From Guillardia theta CCMP2712 (lineage: Eukaryota; Cryptophyceae; Pyrenomonadales; Geminigeraceae), in assembly GCF_000315625.1 (NCBI RefSeq), contig NW_005434639.1:426056-490055 (forward strand): a stretch of 64,000 nucleotides of DNA, written 5' to 3'. Under the pieces are notes generated by a model. That model saw only the letters and a program-made list of their open reading frames with translations, made no database searches and was not told the DNA's origin. The position numbers and the translations under genes are program-made. Below are positions 1 through 12,073 of the stretch, one piece after another. The number at the start of each line of letters is the position of its first letter. Position 1 is the first letter of the stretch.

Positions 1-1
1 C

Positions 2-88
2 GACGTGATGTCCGTGGCCTCGGGCTCCGACACCAGCAGCAACTTCCTCCGCAGCCCCCGTTACGTCTACCGCAAGGGTCTCTTCTGA
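2..88 (+). CDS. C-terminal end of an unknown protein (partial)
   Basis: The second frame is open from the window edge and ends at a TGA at 86-88. The last 28 residues are Ser/Arg-rich and end in RYVYRKGLF. AATAAA-like sequences follow at about 140 and 207 and could serve for 3' end formation. The tail shows no domain, so no function can be given. A minus-strand gene lies downstream, making the two convergent. Confidence 0.5.
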   Translation, partial: DVMSVASGSDTSSNFLRSPRYVYRKGLF

Positions 89-239
89 GGGACGACAAAC
101 ATGCTCCACATGAGCTGGTGGACTCGACCGTTGATCGCTAATAAAGTCTCGCATCCTGTTGTCTGCTTACCCTGCCATCCTCCTCCTCCCCCCTCCTCAT
201 CGCCCGAAATAAACTGAAAGGTGTCAGCCTACAAGCAAG

Positions 240-1830
240 AGAAGAAGACATGAACCTGGCAGCGGAGCAACCGATCGTTCTGCACGGCAGTTAGTAAGGG
301 AGAAAGTAGAGGAGAGGGGAGGAAGTTCTGGTGAAGAAGAGATCTCACCCAGCTTAGCTTCTCCCACGCTTCCAATGGGCCAGACAAGGTTCCGGACTCG
401 TAGAGCTGTGAGACTTGCTATCACAGCAGGGTCAGGCTGAGCAGGGAGGGGAGGGGAGGGGAGATGAAAGGGATGAGTGGACAACCGATGCCAACTTGCG
501 GATGAGAGGATGAGATCTCAAGACCAGCTGCTGGGCTTGAACTTCATCGTATCCCTTCCTCTGCCTCCTCCGCTCCTCCTCCCGCGCTCTTCGCTCGACG
601 TAACCAGGATGAATTGATCGCGCAGCTCGGGCTAACGCATCCTTCGCCAATCCTGGGGGAAGTAAGGGTGAGTGAGGAGGAGAAAGAGGAGCTTTTCAGG
701 TACCGCAGAGCTCCTTATCCTCCTCCTGCGCTACTCGCAAGAGACACGCTCGAGCTCGGTCGTCCCTCCTGTCAGCCATGCTCCCGAGCGCCTGAGGCCA
801 TGATTTCACCTCCTCTTTCAAGACTACGAGACTACCATGAGGCAGCGCGTACGAACGTCACAGGGGCATGAAGGAGAAGCTTTGACAAGGTCAAAAGGAG
901 CGACTCAAATCGAGCAAGTTACCAACGAGTCCGCACAGCAAGTCAACGAACTTGGTGTCCCCCGGCTTGCCAGCCCTCGCGATCAGTTCGCACCCAGTGA
1001 TCTTGTTCATGGCAGACTCATCTCCGACCAGCCTCTCCGACATGCTCATCACCTGGCACAACGTTCATTCACATCGCAATCCTCGTCGCTCAGGATCGAT
1101 CTACCAACGAGATAGGCAGCAAGAAGCTCGAAACCAGGTCCACGAGAGCCAGTCGCATACTCCACGATTCTTCTTTGAACATCAGCTGCTCTACCTGCAC
1201 GCAAACTTGTTGCTGAAGTTTGACGGGTGTACATGCTCTCAAAGTCTCCACCGCCTTCATCCTCAACGCCAAGTTTTGCATCTCAGGGTGCTGGAGCTTA
1301 TGTAGTGTCATGCAGCACTTCTACTGGAGGCAAGCTCGCTCACCAGTTGCAGTACACAAGTCGCGAAGCCATGTCTCGGTCCTCGTCTGACCATCTCGTC
1401 CATGTCCATAATCAATCTGCTGACATGTCAACATGAGAGTGCAAGCTCATTTCTATTACTGCCGGCCGTCTCCTTCCTTCAAGTGGCTCAGCAAGGTCTC
1501 GCATACGTCGTCGTCGCTGACGTACTTGGCCTCTCCTTTCACGTCCAAGAGTTCAACTTGAATGTCGTCGATGAGGAGGCCTCGCTTCACCAGCGACTTG
1601 TTCATCTCCTCCTTCCCTAGCTGCAACACTAGCTCTGCCAGCCCGGCGGCTTCTCCCCGTATCATGAAGCGCATCTTGGAGGAGGGAGGGATGAGGGAGA
1701 CTTCCTCGCACCAGGACAGGGACACATCAACAGGTCTTGATGCTCGCAAGCTCATCATCCCCTTCAGCTCCTCTCTCATCCTCGCTGCCGCCGCCGCTCG
1801 CCCTGCCACCACCATAGTCACCCCCGCCAT
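240..1830 (-). CDS. HEAT-like helical repeat protein, multi-exon
   Basis: Several minus-strand exons give continuous helical protein. The likely start is the ATG at 1830, followed by an Ala/Arg-rich N-terminus and then the segments GEAAGLAELVLQLGKEEM and GLLIDDIQVELLDVKGEA (exon down to about 1456). A small exon near 1330-1410 and an exon near 1110-1290 follow. The latter carries HPEMQNLALRMKAVETL and EESWSMRLALVDLVSSFL, a helix-turn-helix pattern typical of HEAT repeats. Further pieces at about 960-1045 (ERLVGDESAMNKITGCEL), 780-860 and 480-620 (Arg/Glu-rich) look like later exons. HEAT proteins are scaffolds, but nothing here fixes the partner. The C-terminal exon and stop are uncertain. 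Confidence 0.5.
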
Positions 1831-1942
1831 TGACCGACCGTTGACAGTCTTTTACACAAGATGGTTTTTTTTCGTCGTAAGGCTTTTCTTGGAAGCCGTT
1901 GGTTTTGTGCATGGCGTGTCGTCGGGAGTCGGTGAGAGGAAG

Positions 1943-2003
1943 AGGGAGGGAGGGAGGGAGGGAGGGAGGGAGGGAGGGAGGGAGGGAGGGAGGGAGGGAG
2001 GGA
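1943..2003. repeat. (GGGA)n tetranucleotide microsatellite
   Basis: About 15 tandem GGGA units lie upstream of the minus-strand HEAT-like gene and before the plus-strand ankyrin gene. It makes long artificial open frames on both strands, which are not genes. Confidence 0.95.
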
Positions 2004-2338
2004 GAGGAGGTGAGCAGGCTAAAGAGCTGATATTTGTCGGCAGGGTGTGGTAGTTTCATTTCATCGTCGTTTTGATTTTGCAGATCTTTCAGCTCCAAGA
2101 AAAGATGCAGAGCGAAGACAAAGAGGTGGAAAGAGGATCCTGGCAGGAGCCGTGGGAGCGTTGAACAAGTCGAATGTCAATCTCCCCGCCAACTCCTTCC
2201 TTGAAGGCGAGACCTTCTCTCCTCTCCTTCTGCCTTCTGCTCATCCCCGCCTCCAGCTAAAAGACCGCAAACTTCCTCGTCCAACGTCAAGCAAGAGCTC
2301 CGAGAGGTCTCGCTGTGAGGGCGTTGTTGTGAGAGCTG

Positions 2339-2815
2339 AGGCATCGACAGGCAGCCAAGAAGGGCGACGCTCAAGCTCTTCACCGGCTCCTTCATGCTGG
2401 GGCAGATGTGAACATGCGGCTTGACTCGTATGACTTGAGGCCTCTCCACTATGCTGCCTGGCACGGCAAGACAGACGCAGTGGAGCTCCTCCTCTCCTAC
2501 AAGGCAGACATCAACGCGCGAAACAAGGACCTGAAAACCGCTCTGCACCTGAGCGCAAGTCGAGGACACTTGAAGACAGCTCGCCTGCTTGCCAGGCGAG
2601 GCGCGTTCCTGACGGTGAGAGACAAGGAGGGAAACACTCCTCTCGAAGTCGCAGAGATGTGGGGGAAAGCACAAGTCGCGATGCTGCTGGAGGAGCTTGT
2701 CGAGACTGCAAGGGATGGGCAGGCACAGCGACGATGGACGGAAGATGTGCTGCGAGAGCTTGGAGCGAAGAGCTCGACCGACTCGAGGAGCAGCAGCGAG
2801 AGGAGAAGCTCATGA
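2339..2815 (+). CDS. Ankyrin-repeat protein (main exon)
   Basis: About three ankyrin repeats are readable: KKGDAQALHRLLHAGADVN, then LRPLHYAAWHGKTDAVELLL, then KTALHLSASRGHLKTARLLA and NTPLEVAEMWGKAQVAMLLE. The TPLH-type turns and GADVN-type loops are typical. A Ser/Arg-rich tail ends at the stop near 2815. The frame is closed by a stop at 2330-2332, so an intron must join this exon to upstream coding sequence. An ATG at about 2104 followed by an acidic stretch is one candidate start. Ankyrin repeats bind proteins, and no partner is suggested here. The gene is convergent with the methyltransferase that stops at 2916. Confidence 0.7.
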   Translation, partial: RHRQAAKKGDAQALHRLLHAGADVNMRLDSYDLRPLHYAAWHGKTDAVELLLSYKADINARNKDLKTALHLSASRGHLKTARLLARRGAFLTVRDKEGNTPLEVAEMWGKAQVAMLLEELVETARDGQAQRRWTEDVLRELGAKSSTDSRSSSERRSS

Positions 2816-2915
2816 GACGAGGAGCAGCAAGCAGAGGAAGAGCGATGCATTCGAGGGGAAGGACGTAGAAGAGGCGGGTAGGGAAGGAAAATCTCGCGGG
2901 CAGGTAGGGAGTATG

Positions 2916-5197
2916 CTATGTTATCAAGACTCGACAAGAAAAGTCAAGAAGGCCTGTCCCTGCCACTGTATGCCCGTAATCTGTCAGATCGTGCTTGCAC
3001 ACTCCGTCCCACACGCTTCCCCACACCTGCCTGACGTCAGTCTGGCGTTGGAAAGGAAGAGGAGCATTGAGGTGGTAGGACATGGAAAGCCTATGAGGGA
3101 AGAGAACGGGCGATGCGAGCGAGGAGGAGGGGAAGCGAGAGCTTACTCTGTCCATGTTCTCGTTTAGGTAGATGTCATCCAATACCACCAGCCCCTCGTA
3201 GCCGTTGCCGACGAGAAACTGAAGGACCTCGTCAGCCACATCCCCTCTCAACTTTCTCCTGCCTGGAGGATCGCGTCCTCGATGTCCCCGTGGTGGTTAA
3301 TGTCTATGTGGATCAACGAAGCCTCTAGCAGCTCCCGCATTCGCTCCTCGGACCCCAACACGTTCTCAAAACGCCACTCGATGCTGACAAGAGTTTTCAG
3401 GCTCTGCTCGAGCTCTGGTAAGGGCGGGGAGCACCTGAGATTCTCCTCCTCCAGGGCAGCTAGGAAAGCATCAGGTCTCATGCCGCAGGCTCGCATGTTG
3501 GGCGTGAGGTCGTCGACGATGTTGTACGTCACAACTCTGCCTGTCGTTTCAGCTCAAGGAGCAACCCACCTGACCCCACCTGTTCTTGCGGCTTCCAGCA
3601 GCCAGAGCGATGGCTGAACCCCCATGCATGGTCCCGAGCTCGACGATGAGAGCGTCTGCACCGGCGACGTCATGGGGAAGGCGAGGAGCGACTTGCAGGA
3701 CCTTGGAGGAGCGAGGCCATGTAGCTGAGGAGCCTGTAGTGTCCTCCAGGATTGCCTGAAAGCAGCGACTTTAAGCTAGAGCCTTGCTCACATCTCTCCT
3801 GCCTACTGCAGACCCGAAGGTCAGCATGCCCGCAGGCCCGGTGAACTGGAGAGGAAGAATTCATCTGAGTGCAGAGGAGAGAGGAGGGAGTGACCTCCAG
3901 TGCTGTCCACTCACAGACGAGATGCGACAAGTGCGTCAACTCCACGCTTCTAACGGCTGCCTTGCCATGGCAACCAATCAGAATGACAGGACCAGTGGAG
4001 ATGGGGAGAAGGGAAGATGATGTGCAGGAAGCAGTCAGGTGAGGAAAGCTCATCGCACCTTCAGCATCAACAATCAGTTCGCAACCTTTTTGACAATGTC
4101 TTGTCCTTGTCTTTGGCGTCAAGACCTCGTATCCTACTTCTCGTCAATCTCTCCCTCCACGTGCTGTTTCCTCACCCGGTTGCAGCCTATGGATCAGCTG
4201 TAAAGTTCTGATAGCTTCCTCGGCAGCGCCTGTTTGCATGCAAGCCTTGGCGTGTTCCAGGTAAGGATAAACATGCCTGACCTGCTTTACCGTCACTTCT
4301 CGTCGCTTCTCTCACCTTTCTATCCCACATGTGCTGCGTCCCCACTGAGCCCTTGCCTTGCGCTCATCATCACTGCTGTAAACAATGCTTCGCTCGCCTC
4401 CTCTGTTCTTCCCGTCATCTTCTCGTTCTCAGTGATGTTCAAGTAGCGAGTTGCATGCAGTCACCCGAAGCTCGTGGCCGAGCTGCACCAGGGCGTCGCA
4501 TGGTGACGTCATGCTTCGTATTCCCAGCGAGGCAGCTCGGGAGCTGTTGGCGCAGACATCTCGAGCTGCTTCAAAGAGCTCCAAGGAAGGGTCGCGAACG
4601 AGAAACATGGCATGAGCCATAGCCCTTGAAAGTCTCAGCAGCAGCAGAGGAGGAGGTCGAGAGAACCTCTCGCTTCCGTCGGACCCTGACAAGACTGCGT
4701 TGATTCCTCGAACCCCAGGAAGCACGTGAATCTGCACGTGAAAGGAGTAGAAAGCTGACGAGGAGGAACCTTTCCTACGACCGAGTCACTCAAAGTCGGA
4801 CGCTGAAGACTCTCACTTCTCATCGACATGTAGCGACGAACCATGCAGGGTTGAAACGTGCTCGGAGTCAACATACAGCCTGACGTTAAGTGCCGGGGAA
4901 CACGAGGCGCAGGAGGCGGAGAGGTTTGAAAGAGGAGGGATTTGAAGATCAACAATGACATCAGCCAGCCCGGGAGGTATCAAGACATGCGACTGCGGCT
5001 GACGGATCGAGACTCTCACGCCATCCACGTCGATGCCCGACCGAGCGAAGGACCTCCTCGTTAGATCTGAAGTAGCGAATCACAAGCCCATCGACCCTCC
5101 TTCACCCATCCATCCTCTATCGTCTCGTCTCCTCACCTCTCCCTCCTACGCTCATCAGGCTTGCCGCCATAGCCGCCATCGCCATTGCCGCCTTCAT
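2916..5197 (-). CDS. Class I SAM-dependent methyltransferase-like protein, possibly membrane anchored
   Basis: The SAM-binding motif I is clear (LIVELGTMHGGSAIALA). It is reached by splicing out a 46-bp GT-AG intron at 3656-3701, which joins HYRLLSYMASLLQ to DALIVELG. Downstream, in order, are VTYNIVDDL, SLIHIDINHHGDIEDAIL, then GYEGLVVLDDIYLNENMDR. After an intron beginning at about 3146 the last exon reads VWGSVWDGVCKHDLTDYGH and a GTG motif, ending at a TAG at 2916. This order (acidic motif, LDDI-LN, W, K-D-T-GH-GTG) is that of small-molecule methyltransferases. The substrate cannot be told. The ATG at 5197 begins a hydrophobic Met/Ala-rich stretch (MKAAMAMAAMAASLMS) that could be a signal anchor. 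Exons between 3760 and 5100 are less certain. Confidence 0.72.
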
Positions 5198-5349
5198 CAC
5201 GCCATTCCGAATCCAATCGCATCCAACCCGCCTCAAAGCATCTGGAGGGCAGAGACAGAAGTGACTGTGAGCTTCTTGCCTATCGACACGCGCTGCCCCA
5301 AGTCGAACCTTGCTAAAAGAAGGGTCCGGGCCGGGCCGCCGGGGAGTGA

Positions 5350-6465
5350 AAGTCACTGAGATTTGTGTCCCTAGCTAGTGATCTCTTTTAGAGGGCCGTG
5401 TACCGGTAGTATTTGAGGATAATAGAGGGGTGTTTGTTTATGTGCACTGATGCTTTGACAGATGGAGATAGGTGGGGTGGATTACACCGGTGCTTGCCAG
5501 CGTGAAATAGGGGGTGAGGGTACCTAAAAGCCTGCTTGGTAGGATTTGTCGAAAGAGTCGGAGAGGAAGGGAGGGTAGGGGTAGTTCCGGTAAAAGACAG
5601 GGGTAGCGTCAACTTGCGTAAACTTGCGTATGTTGCCCCCGACAATCCTCCGTGAAAGGGGGTGGGTGGGGGGAAAGAGGGGGTGGGGGTACACAGAATT
5701 TCGATATCCGATGAGAAATGCTGGGTACAATCTGGACGGCTATGTGGTGGGGGTAGTCAGAATCTCGATATTAGGGGGTGGGGGTGAAAAAGGTCAGAGG
5801 TGCTCAGATATGCAGGGACAGAAAGGGTTGGGAAGGGCTTGGACGATGGAGAGGAGAGGAAGGGAGCGAGAGGCAGCGGGGGAGAATAGAGGGAAAAGAT
5901 GATATATGACAGTAGATGATAGCTGAGATCAGTAGGCAAAGAAATAGCGGGCAGAGCGACGGGAGAAAGGAGGGTCAAACCATTCGAGATCCAACAGAGA
6001 AGGGCAAGAATAGTAAAGACTAACATTTTATGAAGAAAACAAACTGAGGGGACATGGAAGAGACGACAAGGAAAGTCAAGAACGTGTACAGCGAAGATTC
6101 AAGGTAGCATAGAGCAGAAGACCAGCGAAGTATTGGATAGAGCTTATGCACCTCACCGCATCTGATCTCTACTCGCACAACTTCGTACACCTTACCTCCC
6201 TTCAGTCGCAAACAAGACAGGATAAGGGGAAGGATGAAGGGATGAAGGGATGAAGGTTCAGAATCGCGTTTAGCAAGTCCAGCCTAGTAGGAAACTGCTC
6301 AAGATACCAAAAAAATACTTGAATTTAGGGAGCGGTCATGGGACATGTCAAGCCAAGTCTTCTCGTATGATGAGTAGATGTAAGTCTCTCAGAGACTGCA
6401 GTAGATGGCACAAGATTGCATGATTCATGGCTGATTGAATGCTTTGATCCTTCAGGACGGTCTCA
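5350..6465. other. Intergenic, G-rich, no gene seen
   Basis: No supported coding sequence. 5500-5800 carries several runs of five or more G on the plus strand, partly as two imperfect copies around GGGGGT-CAGAATyTCGATAT (near 5680-5720 and 5750-5790). Around 5322-5342 there is a GC-rich GGGCCGGG-type segment similar in style to the one at 17.45 kb. Confidence 0.5.
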
Positions 6466-7885
6466 ATGTCCACCGATACTCCTCCTCGTGCCAAAAGAAA
6501 GAGTGCCCAGGCGGCCCAAGATGCTCAGTTAGCGCGAGCTTTGCAAGAGGAGTGGATGAGAGGAGGAAAACGCAAACTTGAAAAATCGTTTCTGGCGGAA
6601 GCATTGTCAACAGGGGGTGTCAATGACCACCGCCTTCTGGAAGATGCGGTCAGCGAAGATCAGGTGCTAAAACATTTCATACGAAGAGATCCCAAGGGCT
6701 TTCTCGTAGCGGATGCTAGAAGGGGATGCTGCGTCTGTGAGGAGTGTGCTCAGGTACTCGAGTGTCAGAGGCAGCAGAGATCTTGTTGATCGTCTGTAGC
6801 GTCTGGCAGATGAGATCGTTACCGGCAGCGGACTAGTCGTTGTTCGAGGGGCCATCAGCATGGATGTTGTGCCTTTGTACTTCCTGCCTCTTCTCTCCCA
6901 GTCACACCTTTCACGCAGATCGCCTTGCAAGCTCGGATGGAAATCGACAAGATGAAGCAGCAAGAGGAAATAAGTGGAAAATTTGTTCCAGCTGAGTTGG
7001 GGCCTACGCATCGTCGAATCTGGGCTCTTCTGAATCGAGGAGCTCCTTTCACATCTCTTGTAGCCTCGTTGTGAAGTCTGTGATGGTCAACTGATGCTGT
7101 AGCACAAGGTCACCCACTCGTTGCTCTTCAAGGTCCTCTCGCGCATTCTTGGTGAAGATTTCGCCTTGGGCTCTTTCAGGTGAAGCTCTTGCTTCTTCTA
7201 GGCTCCTCGTTGACATGTCATCCAGCGCAAATGAGATCGGCCCCGGGTGTCCGCAAGGGCCAGCGCATGTCGATTATCCTTATTCGATGCTCTCGTCTTT
7301 TCCCAACGACACCATGGCGTGTCAGGTGGGAGAAGGGAGAGGAATTCGTACTGGGTATCTGAGACGATGACGCAGACTATCTTCTGCTTGGATGAATGGA
7401 CAGAAGAGAACGGCGCTACTAGAGTGCGACTATCAAACGTCAAACTGCTCTTGGCTGACTAGAGCGCTTGCTCAGGTAGCGCTACATAGTCATAAGCAGA
7501 AGCAGCATCCGGACAGAGACGATTTTCTTTCGACAGTCATAGAGGGAGAGATGGGCGACCTCGTGATCTATCACAGGCAACAGCAGCTCTTGCTCGAGCC
7601 TCGCTGACTGCGTTGCCACAGTCTGCTTCACCATCGCTCGGGTCAAAACGTCACAGAGATGAGCCGCGTTGGACTGTTGGGTCAATTCTTGGCGAAGTAC
7701 GTCCGGCCTATGGAAGATCAGGTGGAGGAGGCGAGGAGTCAGTTGAGGGTGTGACGAATGAGCAGGTGCGGGGAGTGAAGGAGTCGGTCAAGAAGACTGC
7801 GAGCAAACAGCTGCGACAGCTGCTGGCGATGGACTGTCCTTACCCCATCCTTGATCCTTCAGCTCGCATGGCCTCATACGACTAA
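6466..7885 (+). CDS. Phytanoyl-CoA dioxygenase (PhyH)-like 2-oxoglutarate/Fe(II) oxygenase
   Basis: The exons assemble into a PhyH-type protein. The start ATG at 6466 opens a basic N-terminus. Later exons give SGLVVVRGAI (about 6830) and a helical part ending LNRGAPFTSLV (about 7060). Next come HSLLFKVLSRILGEDFALG and, across a 46-bp intron at 7180-7225, NEIGPGCPQGPAHVDYPYSM with the metal-binding HxD. Then come TIFCLDEWTEENGATR (about 7375-7430), GEMGDLVIYH (about 7550), and LHHRSGQNVTEMSRVGLLGQ (about 7628-7690) with the distal His and the Arg expected to bind 2-oxoglutarate. The C-terminus ends PILDPSARMASYD. The family hydroxylates lipids or other small molecules. All three iron ligands and the Arg are present, so it is probably active. 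The substrate is unknown. Confidence 0.82.
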
Positions 7886-8291
7886 TGAAAGGGGAGAACC
7901 AAGACAGTAGAATTTAGACAGGGAAGTGAAGGAAATGACAAATAATAGCTTGATGTAAACTGAAGAGAAGAAATATGAACCATTTGAAACGATCTACAAA
8001 TCTAAAGATCTTTCTAAATCAGAATCCTCTCCCTCCTCATAAAGAGAGAGGGGAAGGAGGGTGGGGGGCATAAATTGAAGCAAGAAAGGAGAAAAGAGGA
8101 TGAGAAGATACAGACAAAGAGAAGAGAATCAAAAGGAGCCCGTCAATGTGAGAGTAAGTGGGGGATTAGGAGCGAATAAAGGAGTGAGAGGCATGGAGCT
8201 GACAAGAAGGACAGTCAGTGGGCCGAGGACGATGCCTTGGCAATGCGCAGGTCTAACATGAGGGCACGCAACGTCGCACGTTGCCTCTGGC
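7886..8291. other. Intergenic, no gene seen
   Basis: A purine-rich plus strand lies between the stop of the dioxygenase gene and the stop of the convergent ankyrin gene. Nothing recognisable. Confidence 0.5.
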
Positions 8292-9760
8292 TCAGGCGTC
8301 AGAGCTCATCAAGCTCTCCTGCTGTTCTCCGTCCTCCATGGATTTGTTGACCTTCTGCTTGGCCAACCAGTCGAGCGTCTGCGAAGTCTAAGGGGGAGGA
8401 CGAGGATGTTTGCCTCGCACCTGAGACTTGGGGATTCTCTTCATCATGAGCTTGCTGGCGATGCGCACCATGGATTCTTCGACTGCTTCATGCGAGTACT
8501 TGATGAGCTCCTGCCCGACATGCAATAATGGCTCAGAAGCCACCGAAAGACAAGCAGGCGGCACCTCCTGCCTAGCCTCCGGCGAGTCTTCGACGGGTTC
8601 GACATACAAGAGCTCATCGCTGGAAGATAGAGGACTTTCGTCGATCCTCCTCAAGACCTGCTGACGCTCTTCCCGTGTTGTGGCCTATGAAACTCTTAAA
8701 GGCAGCAAGACTCCGCCTTCTTCGCTCACTCTCTTCCTCCCCACGCGCTTCCTCGCCTCCAAGATTCGCTTCAGGTTGCTCTCCAGCTCCTCGAGGCCCA
8801 GACGTCTGGCTGCCTCCATGGCGCTGCTATCGGCGACCTCAGCCGGCGACGCCCCCTTGACAACTGGCTGCTTGGAGAAGACTCTCGCTCCCAACCTGCG
8901 GGGAATGACGCGAGGTGAAGTGCAAAGAGGGAGAACCTTGCTAGCAGCGCAGCACAGGCCTCTTGTCTTGCAAGCACCGCGACATTCAGCGCTGACATCC
9001 CGCTGCCCTCACAAACGTGACAAGACGCGAGGCAAGACTAAGTCGAACCAAACATCGCGAACCTCCAAGTCGCAACCCGCCAGGTAGATTTCCCTAGGCC
9101 ACGGTCAAGGGAGGACAGGAGAGTTTTCAAGTTCACTTGATGAACTCGATGCTGCCCGACAGCACAGCAAGGTGAAGAACTGTCATGCGACTTCTCCCCA
9201 CATGCCGCACGTTCACTTCCGCTCCTGCCTGGACTGCTTGTCGAAACGCGTCAAGATCTGCCTGCAGGCTGGAAACTCAGGATTGCGGGAGAGGACAGGA
9301 GACAGACACCTTCTCTGCCGCCTTGAGCATCTTGTTATTGAGAGCATTCAAGGCCTCCAGCTCTGGTAGACTCATCTCCCTCTTCTTCGCCGGCTCCTTT
9401 GATCCCTCGGGCTGGCAAACAAGTTGAGCTTGTTGACGAGGCTCCAGGTGCTCACCAGCTGCATGCTGGCCCTCTCCGCTGCGTACAGGTCTCTGGCGAT
9501 CAAACATCAGGAGGGGTACAGCTGGACTTCTCTCACTCTTCAGAAGACATCCAGAACTTGTCGTGCGCGCTGTGCAGTCTCTTGCTATGCTTCGATTTGG
9601 CATCGCGCGAGATTGCTGCTTGGCCAGCGTTGGCTTGCTTGCTGATTTCGCCTATTTCTGTCTTTGCAGATGTCAACTGGGAAGTGTCGCTATCGGAAGG
9701 GGGAGCTCTCCATTCCTTCGCGCTCGTTACGTCAAGTGTTGAGCTGAACTTCCTGTTACC
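8292..9760 (-). CDS. Ankyrin-repeat protein, multi-exon
   Basis: Minus-strand exons give a Ser/Lys-rich N-terminus (about 9540-9760, including SAKEWRAPPSDSDTSQLT) and then LPELEALNALNNKMLKAAEK (about 9310-9370). Two ankyrin units follow: ADLDAFRQAVQAGAEVN with MTVLHLAVLSGSIEFIK (about 9135-9275), and SALNVAVLARQEACAALL joined to GARVFSKQPVVKGASPAEVA (about 8800-8990). A helical region (LESNLKRILEARKRVGRKR) precedes an exon from about 8685 to 8418. A 45-bp intron then leads to the last exon, TLDWLAKQKVNKS to SLMSSDA, with a TGA at 8292-8294. No other domain is visible, and the role is unknown. Confidence 0.65.
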
Positions 9761-9771
9761 CCGACCGGGCC

Positions 9772-9830
9772 CGGATCCTCCTCGTCCTCCTCGTCCTCCT
9801 CGTCCTCCTCGTCCTCCTCGTCCTCCTCGC
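9772..9830. repeat. CCTCCTCGT-type 9-bp microsatellite
   Basis: Six or more tandem copies of a TCCTCG/CCTCGTCCT unit lie just upstream of the ankyrin gene. It can be read as Arg-Gly-Gly or as Glu/Asp runs on the minus strand, but there is no sign it is translated. Confidence 0.9.
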
Positions 9831-9849
9831 AACCGGTCGGGAAAATGAT

Positions 9850-10822
9850 GGCAAACGAAGGTTGAGGCCAGCAAGGAGACCAGGAGCGGGAACAGCTCTT
9901 GGATATGATTGCGTAGAAGGGAGGGAGGGAGCGGAGCGAAGGAGTTGGTGGCATGAGCACTTATTCTTGGGGGATGCAGAGAATGAAGGGGAATGAAAGC
10001 AGACGAGGACATGCCTAAGGAGGTGGGAGGGAGGAACGATGCAGTCATGGAGGGGAGGGGAGGAGGAAGTAGTCAGGAAGGAGAGAAGGAGGAAGGAGTC
10101 ATCATGGAGCTTCAGGCCAAGGGTTCTGTCCACTGCCCTCGTCGCTTGTTGTGCATGGTCTGGCTAGAAACGACGACCAGGCGCATATGGCGAATAGTGC
10201 CGCGAATGATGGGAGGCCAGAGGTCATAGTGGGGATGTGGACTGGGATGAGGACCCAAGATGGCATCAGGTCTGGATTGCGATGGGTGGGGGGGTATAGT
10301 ATCCGCCGCCAAACAGAAAGTTTGTGGCTTGTTCAATGTCGGAGAAGTGCGAAGTAAGGCCGAAGGAGAAGGCAAAAGATCTACGACAAGGTGATGATAT
10401 GATAGATCATCGTCATAGATTTGTGTTGTCAACTTAATATTTAAGTGGTTATATCTTTGTCAACATTTTCTCTTCTCTTTCACAATTACAGTTATCCTAC
10501 ATTGCAAACTCTGCCTGCCTGCCAGTGCCGTGCGGCCTGACTCTCCTCTCTCTCCCTCTCTCTCGCCATTCTCTCCACCACCCGCCCGCCCTCCCTCCCT
10601 TCCTCTCCATCTGATCATGGTTACGACATGTGATGATTGCAGTCATTGTTGGATGACATCTACAGGGCTCATGATGGTAAGGCTCCAACAACATCAAGAC
10701 AACAAACTATGTCGGCTGGCCCAACTGAAAACTTGGATCGTCAGTTGTTAGGGATGCTTTCAATTTAAAAGGGAGAGTGCCCGTAGTAGGAAGACTATGT
10801 GACGTTGATCTATTAACGAGGA
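9850..10822. other. Intergenic, no gene seen
   Basis: Apart from short random frames and a TCTCC-rich tract near 10540-10610, I find no exon-like sequence. It lies between the 5' side of the ankyrin gene and the stop (10823) of the next minus-strand gene. Confidence 0.45.
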
Positions 10823-11977
10823 CTAGAGGCGGCTGAGGAACCATGCGGTGAAGGCCAAGAGAGAGAAGGAGGAGAAGAGGAGGAAGAAGATGAAGATCAA
10901 GGAAGCGAGCCTGGTCTCTGAGGTGTCCGCCTCTTGCAGCTTCTGCTCAAACCTCGTCAGGTCACATAAGGCGAGTAAAGCTCACCTCGTCCTCCATCCC
11001 CTCGTTCAACGTCTGCTCTCCCTCTTCCTCTTCCTCAGGGCTGCCACGATCAGGTCAGCAGGTTCATGTTGGCTAGGAGTTGTGAGTGCCTGCAGCTGCT
11101 TGATGAGGAGTCTCCTTCCTTCCCGCTGAGAGCGCACAGTTGCCTGAACCCGCAGATGTGTTCCAACACGCCTTTTCCCTTGCCGCTGTCTCCTTTGCTC
11201 CCCTCCGACTGCAGCAAGTCGTTGAGCAGCTTCCTGGGCGTGTCTTGTCGATCGCTGATGATCCGGATCAGACTGTCCAGCGGGCACAACCAGCCCTCTT
11301 CCTCCGAGCAGGCCGCGAGCTTGACCGGTCGCTCGTTCACCATCACCAAGACCCTTCGGAGGGATGTTAGAGAGATTGGGAAGGACGCGTGATCTATGTG
11401 GGGTTGAGCCGAGAGGAGGACAGAGAGAGGAACATAGAGCACAGAAGAATCGAAGAAGGGAAGATGAAGGCCGAGGATGCAAAGGGAGGAGAGACCAGGG
11501 AGGAGCGAAGACGGAGGAGGGTGGAGACTTCAGGGAGGGCGAGCAGGGGCAACGAGACTGTGAAGGGATCAAGTGGGACCTGAGGTCTTGGGGGCTCGAA
11601 GAATCTTGTCGGCAGCTGTGCAGAACGAAGACAATGTTGGCAGCCATGGGGATGATCCTCCCGCTCCGAAACTTCCTGGTCCTCCTCTAACAAGATCGCT
11701 TCAGGGAGGGAGCAGAGGAGGGCTGTATGGAGCTGCTCACGAGGTGGAGGGGCGTCGACGCGTTGAGCTGGAAGGGATCTTGGAAGAGGCCGAGGAGCGT
11801 CACGAGGGGCAGCATGGTCTCTCCTGCCTTGAGTCAGCTCGTTGCTATGCTGGAAGACGTTTGAACCGTGAGCAAAGAGAAGCTCTGCTGTCTTGTGAGG
11901 AGGCCTCGACTTCATGACGTGTACCAGATGAAGCAAGAGAGGGCATGCCATCCCAGCATTCATCGCAAGCCTTTCAC

Positions 11978-12028
<51 letters not shown>

Positions 12029-12041
12029 TTCCATCATCATT

Positions 12042-12073
<32 letters not shown>

